DNA of 64,000 bases from JBGQAS01 sp963699305 (GTDB taxonomy: Bacteria; Chloroflexota; Anaerolineae; Anaerolineales; Anaerolineaceae), in contig OY969431.1 of assembly GCA_963699305.1 (NCBI GenBank), positions 248,001-312,000 of the forward strand, written 5' to 3'. Numbering within the stretch: position 1 is the stretch's first letter; every line of letters starts with the position of its first letter. This document shows positions 35,827 through 43,858 of this stretch, in pieces. A program made the position numbers and the translations under genes. Below the pieces are notes generated by a model. It saw only the letters and a program-made list of their open reading frames with translations. It was not told the DNA's origin and made no database searches.

Positions 35827-36125
35827 GCGTTCACTCTTCAGTAGGGACCTTTCAGTGAACTAAGGTAGTTCCCAAAGAGCACCGAAGAATATCGGTGCGA
35901 TGTGGCAATCTATTCGTCGATGAATGATTATTGCGTTAAATGTTCGTTCTTCGTTCCCATTTTTTATTAAAAAACGAATAATGCTGTACTCAAAATCGGA
36001 TGGAATTATTTTCAAAAGGAGAATTCCATGAAAGAATGTAAATATCGTGTAAGGTGATATTGAAAGAAAAAGAAATCATGTTAAGAAAATCCATATTTGT
36101 AATTAATATTAAAAAGTGATATTAT
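35827..36125. other. Intergenic stretch between ftsK and hicA
   Basis: About 300 AT-rich bases without a convincing gene. Short inverted pieces occur, such as a TTCACTCTTC...TTCAGTGAA repeat and A/T tracts. The last 60 bases are likely the hicAB promoter, but no clear -35/-10 pair was chosen. Confidence 0.4.
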
Positions 36126-36395
36126 ATGTCCAGTAAACACGAAAAGATACTGAAAGCCATCTTTGAAGACCCAGTAAGATCAAATATTGAATGGAAGGAT
36201 ATTGAAAGCTTATTCATCCATCTGGGAGCAAAGATAAGCGAACGAGCTGGTTCCCGCGTAGGAGTGTATTTAAATGGGGTTGTTGCCATCTTCCACCGAC
36301 CTCACCCGGAGAAGGAGACCGATAAAGGAGCCGTAAAATCGGTTAGGAAATTCCTTACCAACGCAGGATTTGGACCCGAACAGGTGAAAAAATGA
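36126..36395 (+). CDS. hicA: HicA-family mRNA interferase toxin
   Basis: This 89-residue protein belongs to the longer HicA type, with IEWKDIESLFIHLGAKISE, a GSRVGVYLNGVVAIFHRPHP core and KSVRKFLTNAGF at the end. HicA toxins cleave mRNA. The histidines in FHRPHP are the conserved ones of this branch. The stop overlaps the hicB start by ATGA, with toxin first as usual in HicAB pairs. The pair lies between two GC-rich blocks in AT-rich DNA, which hints at acquisition. Confidence 0.85.
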   Translation: MSSKHEKILKAIFEDPVRSNIEWKDIESLFIHLGAKISERAGSRVGVYLNGVVAIFHRPHPEKETDKGAVKSVRKFLTNAGFGPEQVKK

Positions 36396-36712
36396 GATAC
36401 AAAGGATATGAAGCTACTGTCACATACGATGAAGACGCCAGGCTTTTGCACGGCGAAGTGATTGGTTTAAAGGATATCGTCACTTTTCAAGCCGACTGCG
36501 CAGATGATGTAGAAAAAGAATTTCACAGCTCGGTGGATGAATACCTGATATTTTGCGCAGAGGTTGGGAAAAAGCCGGAAAAACCATACTCGGGCAAGTT
36601 TTTGGTACGAATGACACCTGAGTTGCGATCCAAAATCGCAATAAAGGCTAAAACACTGAATGTAAGTGAGAATAAATTGATCAACCAGGAATTGGAAAAG
36701 GTTTTTGATTAA
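36392..36712 (+). CDS. hicB: HicB-family antitoxin
   Basis: This 106-residue protein has a partial RNase-H-like N-terminus (YKGYEATVTYDEDARLLHGE) and FQADCADDVEKEFHSSVDEY. The C-terminal ribbon-helix-helix (GKFLVRMTPELRSKIAIKA) binds DNA for autorepression. It neutralises HicA. A hairpin about 70 bases downstream ends transcription. Confidence 0.88.
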   Translation: MRYKGYEATVTYDEDARLLHGEVIGLKDIVTFQADCADDVEKEFHSSVDEYLIFCAEVGKKPEKPYSGKFLVRMTPELRSKIAIKAKTLNVSENKLINQELEKVFD

Positions 36713-36779
36713 GGTCGCATTATCGACCCAGATTGCTTCGTGAGGGAAAAGCACCCTCTCTCGCTAAGACATTTAATAA

Positions 36780-36808
36780 ATCAAGGCGAGTCAGTGACTC
36801 GCCTTGAT
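36780..36808. terminator. Bidirectional terminator between hicB and metK
   Basis: ATCAAGGCGAGT and ACTCGCCTTGAT form a perfect 12-bp stem with a 5-base loop. AT-rich tracts lie on both sides, and it serves two convergent genes. Confidence 0.75.
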
Positions 36809-36815
36809 AGAATTT

Positions 36816-38032
36816 TTAGACTCCTGCTGCCGTCTGCAGATCCTTAACCTTATTCGTCTTTTCCCAACTAAATTCAATATCATCCCGGCCAAAGTGCCCG
36901 TAGGCGGCCGTCTTGCGGTAGATCGGTCTGCGCAGGTCCAGGTCGTGGATGATGGCGCCGGGGCGCAGGTCGAAGACCTGGCTGATGGCTTTGCGATCTT
37001 CTCGTCGTCCACCTTGCCGGTGCCGAAGGTCTCCACGTTGATGCTGAGCGGGTGCGCCACACCAATGGCGTAGGCCACCTGGATCTCGCAGCGGTCGGCG
37101 AGACCGGCGGCAACCACGTTCTTGGCCACCCAGCGGGCGGCGTACGCGGCGGAGCGATCCACCTTGGTGGGATCCTTGCCGCTGAAGGCAGCCGCCGCCG
37201 TGGCGTCCCATGCCGCCGTAGGTATCCACGATGATCTTGCGCCCGGTCACGCCGGCATCGCCCATCGGTCCGCCGATGACGAACCTGCCGGTCGGGTTGA
37301 CGATAGAACGTGCATCTTGTCATCGCGCAGCTCTTCGGGGATGACGGGGGTGATGATGTGCTCCATCACGCCTTCCTCGATCTCGGCGTGCGAGACATCC
37401 GGCGAGTGCTGCGTGCTGATCAGCACGGTATCCACGCGCACGGGCTTGCCGTGATGGTATTCCACGGTCACCTGGGATTTGCCGTCCGGGCGCAGCCAGG
37501 GCAGGGCGCCGGATTTGCGGCAGTTCCGCCAGCTTGCGGGTGAGCTTGTGGGCGTAGTAGATGGGCATGGGCATCAGGGTGGGGGTCTCGTTGCAGGCGA
37601 AGCCGAACATCATTCCCTGGTCGCCGGCGCCGATCGGATTCGATCTCCTTTTCGGTCATCTTCACCGGCTTTGGCTTCCAGCGCTTTATCCACGCCCAGG
37701 GCGATATCCCCGGACTGGTTGGCGATGGCCACCTGCACTGCGCAGGTGTTGCCGTCAAAGCCTTTTTCGCTGTTGTCGTAGCCGATCTCGTTGACCACTT
37801 TGCGGACCAGGCGGTCGAAATCGACGAAGGCATGGGTGGTGATCTCGCCCAGCACCATCACGAAGCCGGTCTTGGTGGCGGTCTCGCAGGCCACGCGCGA
37901 GAAGGGGTCCTGCTCCAGGCAGGCATCCAGGACGGCATCGGAGACCTGGTCGCAGATCTTATCCGGGTGGCCTTCGGTAACGGATTCGGAAGTGAAGAGA
38001 TATTTTTCAGATCGCATAAAAGTGTTGGTCAT
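36816..38032 (-). pseudogene. metK: S-adenosylmethionine synthetase, frame broken at six places
   Basis: MetK makes SAM from methionine and ATP. The start MRSEKYLFTSESVTEGHPDK (from 38017; an ATG at 38032 has AAGGAG before it) is normal. The protein follows the family to WEKTNKVKDLQTAAGV, but it jumps frame near 37672, 37634, 37519, 37305, 37190 and 36992. Each break is one base. Between breaks, catalytic blocks such as IGAGDQGMMFGFACNETP, PTGRFVIGGPMGDAGVTGRK and SGKDPTKVDRSAAYAARW are perfect. A SAM riboswitch is intact upstream. Sequence error in a GC-rich stretch is more likely than a dead essential gene. Confidence 0.9.
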
Positions 38033-38052
38033 GCTGATGTAATCTCCTTATA

Positions 38053-38089
38053 AAAAAGATTGCCCCGTCAGTCAGAGGGAGCAATCTTC
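38053..38089 (-). terminator. Riboswitch expression-platform terminator before metK
   Basis: On the minus strand AAGATTGC...GCAATCTT closes an 8-bp stem with extra inner pairing and runs into six Ts. It sits directly after the SAM aptamer, so SAM binding would favour this terminator and cut metK expression. Confidence 0.8.
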
Positions 38090-38103
38090 AGGATGTCGGA
38101 TTG

Positions 38104-38220
38104 GCAGCCCTCTCATCTTCCAGATCGTTTCTGCCGGAATTGGCACCTTGGGAAAATTGGTGCTCCCCAGGTTGTCGAGGCTTCATCGGGCCGGTCCCTC
38201 CGCCTCTCTGGATAAGAGCG
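38104..38220 (-). promoter_or_regulatory. SAM-I (S-box) riboswitch
   Basis: On the minus strand the leader has the hallmark S-box order. CTCTTATCCAGAGAGG GGAGGGA-type elements come first, then GATGAAGCCTCGACAACC, then GGTGCCAATTCC. The GCAGA block is next and the closing GATGAGAGG pairs with the 5' CTCTTATC. It senses SAM and controls metK just downstream, which makes SAM. The pairing of riboswitch and product is classic feedback. Confidence 0.92.
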
Positions 38221-38239
38221 CCTTGTGGGGCGTTAAGTT

Positions 38240-38671
38240 GTGATGGGGAGTTTATAACATGAAAAATTATTTATTGCAAGTGACGCAAGTTATACGAATG
38301 GAATACGACTTTGGACTCACTTATGTCACGCTGCCCTGGCGCACTCAGCGTTTTTTGCTGGAGTGTTCTGATGCCTCCCTCTGCGTTATTTTTCTGCGCA
38401 CGCCGCGACAGAGTGGCAGCGCCGCCACTCGAAGCAGGTGGAGAAGAATCTCAAATCAACGACAGATTGCTTCGTTGTGTGATGGTCGTGGAATTGCACC
38501 CCTCTCTCACACTTTCTCCCCCAAGGGGATGCTGCGCGATCGCAATGACGTAACAGGAACGTAGCTTTTTTAAAGACAAATGGGTTTAAATATGCAAGAG
38601 CAACCCCACTTCAGAGTGATTGCAATTCATCACAAACGGCGTATGCTTGTGAGTGAAAGGAAGGCTGGACG
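38240..38671. other. Gene-poor stretch with degenerate intergenic repeat
   Basis: About 430 bases between the metK leader and plsY. An open frame at 38259-38564 has no family-like sequence and is not called. The stretch holds agattgcttcgt (38464-38475) and a gcgatcgcaatgac tail, the look of a degraded dispersed repeat. A matching start occurs at 36730. Confidence 0.4.
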
Positions 38672-39286
38672 ATGATCATACCGCTGACCGTGCGCATCAT
38701 TTCCGTGATCATTTTGGCGTACCTGATGGGTTCGTTCCCCACCGCGCTGGTGCTATCCAGGCGGCTGCTGGGCGTGGATATCCGCCACCAGGGGGATGGC
38801 AACATGGGGGCCCAGAATGCCTCGCACGTGCTGGGTCAGCGCTTCGGCTTGCTGGTGGGTATGGTCGATATCGGCAAGGGGGCGTTGGCGGTACTGCTGG
38901 CAAAAGCCTTGGGGCTGTCCATCGGCTGGGTGATGGTCGCGGGCGTGGCGGCGATACTGGGGCATGACTTTCCGCTGTTCGCAAAGTTCAAGGGCGGTCA
39001 GGGCACTGCCACCACGGTCGGGGTGTACCTGGTGCTCTTCCCGCTGCCGGTGCTGGTCTCGCTCATCGGGTACGGGTTGCTGTATGCCATCATGCACAAG
39101 CACAGTCTCTCGGCGGGCATCGCCGGCGCGCTCATGCTGGTACAGATCATCCTCCTGCGCCAGCCGTACTACCTGGTCGTATACGTCATCGTTCTGTATG
39201 TTTGCATTCCCATTAAAAAGTTCGCCGATTCGCACCGCATCAAGGAAATCCAGGCGCACGCACACAAGCGGCCGCGCCATGATTAA
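38672..39286 (+). CDS. plsY: Glycerol-3-phosphate acyltransferase PlsY, copy 1
   Basis: PlsY is an integral membrane enzyme that moves an acyl group from acyl phosphate to glycerol-3-phosphate at the start of phospholipid synthesis. This 204-residue protein has about five helices and the loops YLMGSFPTALVLSRRLLG, GDGNMGAQNASHV, ILGHDFPLFAKFKGGQGTAT and the C-terminal basic loop. GDGNMGAQN replaces the common SGNxGATN block. A second copy follows 18 bases later. Confidence 0.85.
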   Translation: MIIPLTVRIISVIILAYLMGSFPTALVLSRRLLGVDIRHQGDGNMGAQNASHVLGQRFGLLVGMVDIGKGALAVLLAKALGLSIGWVMVAGVAAILGHDFPLFAKFKGGQGTATTVGVYLVLFPLPVLVSLIGYGLLYAIMHKHSLSAGIAGALMLVQIILLRQPYYLVVYVIVLYVCIPIKKFADSHRIKEIQAHAHKRPRHD

Positions 39287-39304
39287 CTACGCATAGAGGT
39301 CATC

Positions 39305-39913
39305 ATGTTTCTACCAATCATCCTGATGTTGATCGCTGCCTACCTGATGGGCTCCATCCCCACCGCCGTGATCGTATCGAAGCGGGTGAAGGGTGTGGAT
39401 ATCCGCACGCTGGGGGATGGCAACATGGGGGCGCGCAACGTGTTCCGCACGCTGGGCTTCCGTGCCTCGCTGGTGGTGGCGCTGGCGGATGTGTGCAAGG
39501 GGGCGCTGGTGGTGCTGGCGGCGCGCGGGCTGGGTCTGCCGGCTGCCTGGCAGGCGGCGGTGGGGCTGGTGGCGGTGCTGGGGCACGATTTTCCCGTGTT
39601 CGCCCGTTTCCAGGGCGGGCAGGGCCTGGCGACCACGTTGGGCGTGATGCTGGCGCTCTTCCCGCGCGAGACCTACGTCGGGTTGATCGTGTACGGACTG
39701 ATCTATCTCATCACGCGCCTATCGGATATCAGCGCCGGCATCGGATGCGGCTTGATCTTTATCATGCTGGTCGTGCAGCGCCAGTGGCTGTGGGTGGGCG
39801 CGGTGGTTGTGCTGATGCTCATCGTCCCGGTGCGCAAGGTGATGGTGGATCGACTGCATACGCGGCTGGTTTCGGCGCAGCGGGATGAACATAAAAAATC
39901 AGCGGCAGGGTAA
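39305..39913 (+). CDS. plsY: Glycerol-3-phosphate acyltransferase PlsY, copy 2
   Basis: This 202-residue paralogue of the preceding gene has YLMGSIPTAVIVSKRVKGVD, LGDGNMGARNVFRTLG and LGHDFPVFARFQGGQGLATT. The topology is the same. The two may differ in acyl chain or expression, or one may have taken another substrate. The stop codon lies in the loop of the terminator hairpin. Confidence 0.85.
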   Translation: MFLPIILMLIAAYLMGSIPTAVIVSKRVKGVDIRTLGDGNMGARNVFRTLGFRASLVVALADVCKGALVVLAARGLGLPAAWQAAVGLVAVLGHDFPVFARFQGGQGLATTLGVMLALFPRETYVGLIVYGLIYLITRLSDISAGIGCGLIFIMLVVQRQWLWVGAVVVLMLIVPVRKVMVDRLHTRLVSAQRDEHKKSAAG

Positions 39914-39931
39914 CTGCCGCTGAAGTTTTTA
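39900..39931 (+). terminator. Terminator after the plsY pair
   Basis: CAGCGGCAG, loop ggtaa, CTGCCGCTG, then AAGTTTTT. The stop codon of the second plsY is within the loop. Confidence 0.75.
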
Positions 39932-39942
39932 TCGGATTCGAT

Positions 39943-40668
39943 TTAGCGCTGCGCCTGGTGCGCCAGGATTGCGCTGGCGGCGTTCTTCCACTTGCTCATC
40001 AGTATGATGAAAATGATGCCGGCGGTGATGCCGGTGAGGAAGTTGACGTATGGGATGACCGAGCAGCAGAGCAGGATGCAGAATGCCAGGGCGAGACCTT
40101 CGTCGAGGCGCTCGGCTAAGATGCCGTAGCGGTTCATGTAGGCGTTCATGTCCTTGCTCAGTCCGCCGTAGACTTCGAAGAACCAGTAGAAGTTGAAGAA
40201 CGGGATGAACATGAAGCCGATGGCTTTACCTGGCGTGGTGCGGGCGTAGCCATCCTGGATGACCTCCCAGTAGCGGTAGAGCAGGATGTAGGCGATGACC
40301 GCCGCGGCGATGAGCGCTGGGATGCCGATGAAGATGACTGCCAGGACCGTGCCGCACAGCATGAGGATCCACCAGGCGGTGAACATGTCCTGGAACTCCT
40401 TGATGCGCTGGGCAGCAGGTTTGAGCAGCTGCGGGTTGTAGGTCTGCTGGTAGGTCGGCACAGGGGCAAGGGGTGCCGGCGGGTAGGGTGCGGAAGCCTG
40501 AGCGGGCAGCAAGCGCGACAGCTCGGTCTGCGAGAGGGTTGCCCACTGGGGCATGCCTTCCTTCCAGACCAGCGTGTTGGGGCTGATGGTCAGGGTTTGC
40601 AGCAATTTGGCGAGCTGGTCTTCGGTGACCGGTCCCTGCTGCTGGTTGTTGGTGCTGTAATACCACAT
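39943..40668 (-). CDS. GYF_2-domain membrane protein, copy 1
   Basis: This 241-residue protein has an N-terminal GYF_2 (DUF4339) domain (MWYYSTNNQQQGPVTEDQLA, then TLVWKEGMPQWATLSQTEL). A Pro-rich linker and several membrane helices follow (WWILMLCGTVLAVIFIGI and the FCILLCCSVIPYVNFLTGI region). Function is unknown. GYF domains bind proline-rich peptides or form interaction platforms at the membrane. A paralogue is next to it on the same strand. Confidence 0.7.
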   Translation of the reverse strand: MWYYSTNNQQQGPVTEDQLAKLLQTLTISPNTLVWKEGMPQWATLSQTELSRLLPAQASAPYPPAPLAPVPTYQQTYNPQLLKPAAQRIKEFQDMFTAWWILMLCGTVLAVIFIGIPALIAAAVIAYILLYRYWEVIQDGYARTTPGKAIGFMFIPFFNFYWFFEVYGGLSKDMNAYMNRYGILAERLDEGLALAFCILLCCSVIPYVNFLTGITAGIIFIILMSKWKNAASAILAHQAQR

Positions 40669-40723
40669 GGATTCTTCTCCTCGATGAAATCTAAAAGCAT
40701 TCTATTGTACTTTATTAAAATAA

Positions 40724-40750
40724 AAAACCAGGCATTTCTGCCTGGCTTTT
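40724..40750 (-). terminator. Terminator after GYF_2 gene copy 2
   Basis: On the minus strand CCAGGCA, loop GAAA and TGCCTGG are followed by TTTTTTATTTT. It separates the two paralogues, so they are probably separate units. Confidence 0.8.
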
Positions 40751-40765
40751 TGCAAAATTGATAAG

Positions 40766-41434
40766 TTACTTGGCTTTGGATTCGGCGATGCCGATGAGGG
40801 TGCGCTTGAGCTCGTTCATGTAGAGAATGGTGACCACGAAAACGCCGATGCCAGCGAGCGGTGCAATGACCCAGCCGAGGAAGGGGATGACACCCGCGAG
40901 GCAGCACAGGGCGAGGATACAGAACCACAGTCCAAGCTGCTCGCTCACGAGCGGTGCATGGATGCCGTTCTTCTGGATGTAGGCATTGAGTTCCCTTGGC
41001 AAGTCCTTGATGGCGGGGAAGATCCAGTAGAAGTTGAACAGCGGTATGGCGAGCTGCCCGACAGCTTTCCAGGCCTTGAGTCCCTTGCTGTTATCCGGGA
41101 TGGCTTCCCAGGCTTTGTAGAGCAGGAAAATGAAGATGTAAGGGAAACCAGCGAACTTGTACCAGCGGGTCAGGTCGTAAAGATTTCTGGCTTCCGAGGT
41201 CTTCAACAGGGTTTCGGGGTTGACAACCGGGACAACTGCGCCCATGGGTGGGGGCGGTACGGGCAATCCAGCAGCGAACTTGGCAAGCTCGGTCTGCCCA
41301 AGGGGTTTCCATTCAGCCATGCCTTCCTTCCAGACCAGCGTGTTCACGTTGATGGTCTGCTTGGTGAGAGCCTGCTTGATCTTATCTTCGTCGATCGGAC
41401 CAACAGGCTGGTTATTAACGGTGTAATACCACAT
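40766..41434 (-). CDS. GYF_2-domain membrane protein, copy 2
   Basis: This 222-residue protein has the same layout as its neighbour: MWYYTVNNQPVGPIDEDKIK and TLVWKEGMAEWKPLGQTELA, then a linker and three or more helices (KFAGFPYIFIFLLYKAWEAI and FCILALCCLAGVIPFLGWVI). It is about 20 residues shorter than copy 1. The two arose by duplication. The function is unknown. Confidence 0.7.
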   Translation of the reverse strand: MWYYTVNNQPVGPIDEDKIKQALTKQTINVNTLVWKEGMAEWKPLGQTELAKFAAGLPVPPPPMGAVVPVVNPETLLKTSEARNLYDLTRWYKFAGFPYIFIFLLYKAWEAIPDNSKGLKAWKAVGQLAIPLFNFYWIFPAIKDLPRELNAYIQKNGIHAPLVSEQLGLWFCILALCCLAGVIPFLGWVIAPLAGIGVFVVTILYMNELKRTLIGIAESKAK

Positions 41435-41525
41435 AAATCCTCCTAAATAGAAATATTTGAGTAAAACTATTATACAGGAAAGTTACAGATTTCATCCTTA
41501 AAAAGAGCGCGGCACAGGTGAGCGT

Positions 41526-42818
41526 TTAAGGGACCTGACCAAAATATAGCTGATTGCCAAAAGCGATGAAAACCAGCTGGTCGTTGGAGATGCCGAAGCC
41601 GGTGGCGTTTTGGGAGGGCAGCGGATACTCAGCGTTGAAACCGAACTGCATTTGCTTGAACAGGTTCAACTGGAAACCGAATTTGAACAACGAAGGGTCG
41701 AGACTATTAAGAAGATAGATGGCAGAATCCGGCAGGCGAATTAGCTGCATCTGGGTGAACTGGATACCCTGCAAGGTGAGGCTTTGGGCGGCACCACCCT
41801 GGCGCAAGTCCTGGTAGATGGCAGGATCGTCGGGGCATTCAGTCTGCTTGATCTCCTTCAGCCCGCTAAAGGTACAGCGCGTCATCTGGTTATCGCTGTG
41901 CAGCAAGTAAAGATCGTGTCCATTGACGGCGATGTTAATCACGGACTTGATATCCTTGGGCAGCTTGGCATCAAAGAACGACGCAGGCTTGATATTGTAA
42001 AGGTAACCCTCGCTCTCGAACATCCAGACACGGTTGGTCTGGGTATCGAGGACATTCAATGCGCCGCTATCCTCGTTGAGGGCGGCTGCCTGAATCTTTC
42101 CCCAGCCGATGGCAGGAGCAGGGAGGGCGCGAGAAACGGGATTCTTGCCGGAGGCGCAGTAGAGAATGTTCCCGGTTGCGTCGATGCCCATCACCGAAGC
42201 ACCGGCGGGTTTATCGGGCTCGAGCTCGATGTTGTTGATCGGCAGGGCAACCATATCCACCAGGGGACCGATGACGAGTGTGCCGCCCACCGGACCGCAA
42301 GCGAACTCATAATCCAGCTCGAAGGAGAATTGGTCCTTGCGAGTGAGATGCAAGATACGCCCGACGGAGGAATCGAGAACGTACAAGCCGTCGTAATTGG
42401 AGACAACCTTGACCATGTTGACCGTGTTCGGGATGCCCTCAAAGATGGCGGGCTGGAGCTGGATGCGGACGATACCCTGCAGGGAATCGAGGTTTGTTTG
42501 GATTGTATTGTGCATGGCTTGGGACTGGGCGGTTTTGCCGTTATCCTCCGCCTGGATGAGGAACGCCATAGCCTGCTGCCAGTAGATGAGCTGCAGGTTG
42601 CGGTCGGGTTCGGATTGGGCATAGGCAACCATTTCCTGCGCCTGCTGAATATAGTAGTCATGCTGGACACGCCGTCCACGCTGGATGTATACGGTAGCGC
42701 CAATGGCAACAATGACCATGGGAATAATAATGGCGATAAACAGCATGGCGGAAGTGGAAAGAACCGGTTTCTTATGAGATAATATGCGGGATGACCTTGG
42801 AGGTAACAACCCTGGCAC
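41526..42818 (-). CDS. Membrane protein with beta-propeller-like external part
   Basis: This 430-residue frame starts with a GTG at 42818 inside the previous gene. After about 20 residues comes a membrane helix (MLFIAIIIPMVIVAIGATVY), a helical stalk (YIQQAQEMVAYAQSEPDRN) and a roughly 300-residue repetitive beta-rich part with GLYVLDSSVGRILHLTRK and ALNVLDTQTNRVWMFESEG, like a propeller. It may be the C-terminal half of one protein with the upstream PP2C-like part. One base would join them near 42780. Confidence 0.6.
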   Translation of the reverse strand: MPGLLPPRSSRILSHKKPVLSTSAMLFIAIIIPMVIVAIGATVYIQRGRRVQHDYYIQQAQEMVAYAQSEPDRNLQLIYWQQAMAFLIQAEDNGKTAQSQAMHNTIQTNLDSLQGIVRIQLQPAIFEGIPNTVNMVKVVSNYDGLYVLDSSVGRILHLTRKDQFSFELDYEFACGPVGGTLVIGPLVDMVALPINNIELEPDKPAGASVMGIDATGNILYCASGKNPVSRALPAPAIGWGKIQAAALNEDSGALNVLDTQTNRVWMFESEGYLYNIKPASFFDAKLPKDIKSVINIAVNGHDLYLLHSDNQMTRCTFSGLKEIKQTECPDDPAIYQDLRQGGAAQSLTLQGIQFTQMQLIRLPDSAIYLLNSLDPSLFKFGFQLNLFKQMQFGFNAEYPLPSQNATGFGISNDQLVFIAFGNQLYFGQVP

Positions 42819-43851
42819 CCTTATCGACCCTGTGCCCGATGCGCTTTAAACCAAGCCAAAACTGCGCCAATTTCTGACGAATTTTTCCCGGTTCGCGGAT
42901 CGGTCGTGTCCGCGGAGTGATGGGTTTGGATACCGGGACAACATCCGGGACAGTGATCGGAACGGAAGGAACTGGAGCGGGTTCATCCGCTGGCAAGATT
43001 GGTGACACAATCTCTGGATTCTCTTCCTTAGAGGAAACACGCGATCCAGCCGCGGAAATGGCAGGAGAGATTGGAGTGGGTGCAGCTACCGATGATTTAA
43101 CTTCGTTCGACGGTGATGGAACAGGCTGTGATGCTGTATCCTCCATCAATTTGCGGCGGTAGATCAACCCTTTGCCTGGCACAAAACGGACGATGAGCGA
43201 TTGCAGATCCGTGCCGGCCTGGTTAAGCAAGCGACGACGAAGCGCGTCGAGATTGAGCAGCCCGGACCCCGCCAGATAGTCACCATCCCAAATGATAGGA
43301 GGTTTGGGAGAAAACACAATCAATGTATTCGGTTGAACTTGTACCTGGAAAAAACGAAGGGGAAAAGCTTTGCCAACCCCGAGAAACCGACCAAGGACGG
43401 TATCATCAAACAACTCGTCCACCTGGCTGGCGTCGACGGCAAATGTGTGCGTCGGACCAGAATGGGCGATGAAGAGCGTGTCTTCATGTAAAACTGCCAG
43501 ATTCAGCAGTGCAGTTGCCTGGTTACCATCCCGAGCGCTTTTAAGATTCAAATCAAGCAATGTTTCGTTCAGGAATTCCACCGCAACACGGATACCAGAT
43601 GTGACAGAACCCTGAGATTTGAAATAATCCGCTGTGGCTTCCTGCAACACATCCTGTAAGTAGTTTTCAGTAAAAGGCGATGTACCTTCGATGGTGATAA
43701 GGATTGCAAGCGTATCCGCGGTCCGAGCACGCGCAGATTTCTTTGGCGCGGCCATCACCAGCACACCGGGGAGGTCGGGTTTTTCCTGCCCTGCATCAAT
43801 ATGGATGGAATATAGCTGAAGATCAAAATTACTCATGAGAATCCTGGTCAA
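42772..43851 (-). CDS. PP2C-fold-like cytoplasmic protein
   Basis: This 359-residue frame has a globular N-terminus of about 245 residues. Blocks such as QATALLNLAVLHEDTLFIAH and SGPTHTFAVDASQVDELFDD, with PNTLIVFSPKPPIIWDGDYL, follow the PP2C/SpoIIE order but lack the metal aspartates, so it may be a pseudo-phosphatase. A Pro/Ser-rich tail follows. The stop overlaps the next gene by 47 bases, which is unusual and may be a frame error joining it to the helix-propeller part. Confidence 0.5.
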   Translation of the reverse strand: MTRILMSNFDLQLYSIHIDAGQEKPDLPGVLVMAAPKKSARARTADTLAILITIEGTSPFTENYLQDVLQEATADYFKSQGSVTSGIRVAVEFLNETLLDLNLKSARDGNQATALLNLAVLHEDTLFIAHSGPTHTFAVDASQVDELFDDTVLGRFLGVGKAFPLRFFQVQVQPNTLIVFSPKPPIIWDGDYLAGSGLLNLDALRRRLLNQAGTDLQSLIVRFVPGKGLIYRRKLMEDTASQPVPSPSNEVKSSVAAPTPISPAISAAGSRVSSKEENPEIVSPILPADEPAPVPSVPITVPDVVPVSKPITPRTRPIREPGKIRQKLAQFWLGLKRIGHRVDKGARVVTSKVIPHIIS

Positions 43852-43858
43852 TCCTTAA

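Noticed and set aside
34282..35834. Long minus-strand frames opposite ftsK
   Set aside because: High-GC antisense frames. FtsK motifs are complete on the plus strand.
38259..38564. Open frame of 101 codons between the metK leader and plsY
   Set aside because: No family-like sequence, no ribosome-binding site and it overlaps a degraded repeat.
41784..42782. 332-codon plus-strand frame
   Set aside because: Shadow of the propeller-like gene. It has no start signal and no known domain.
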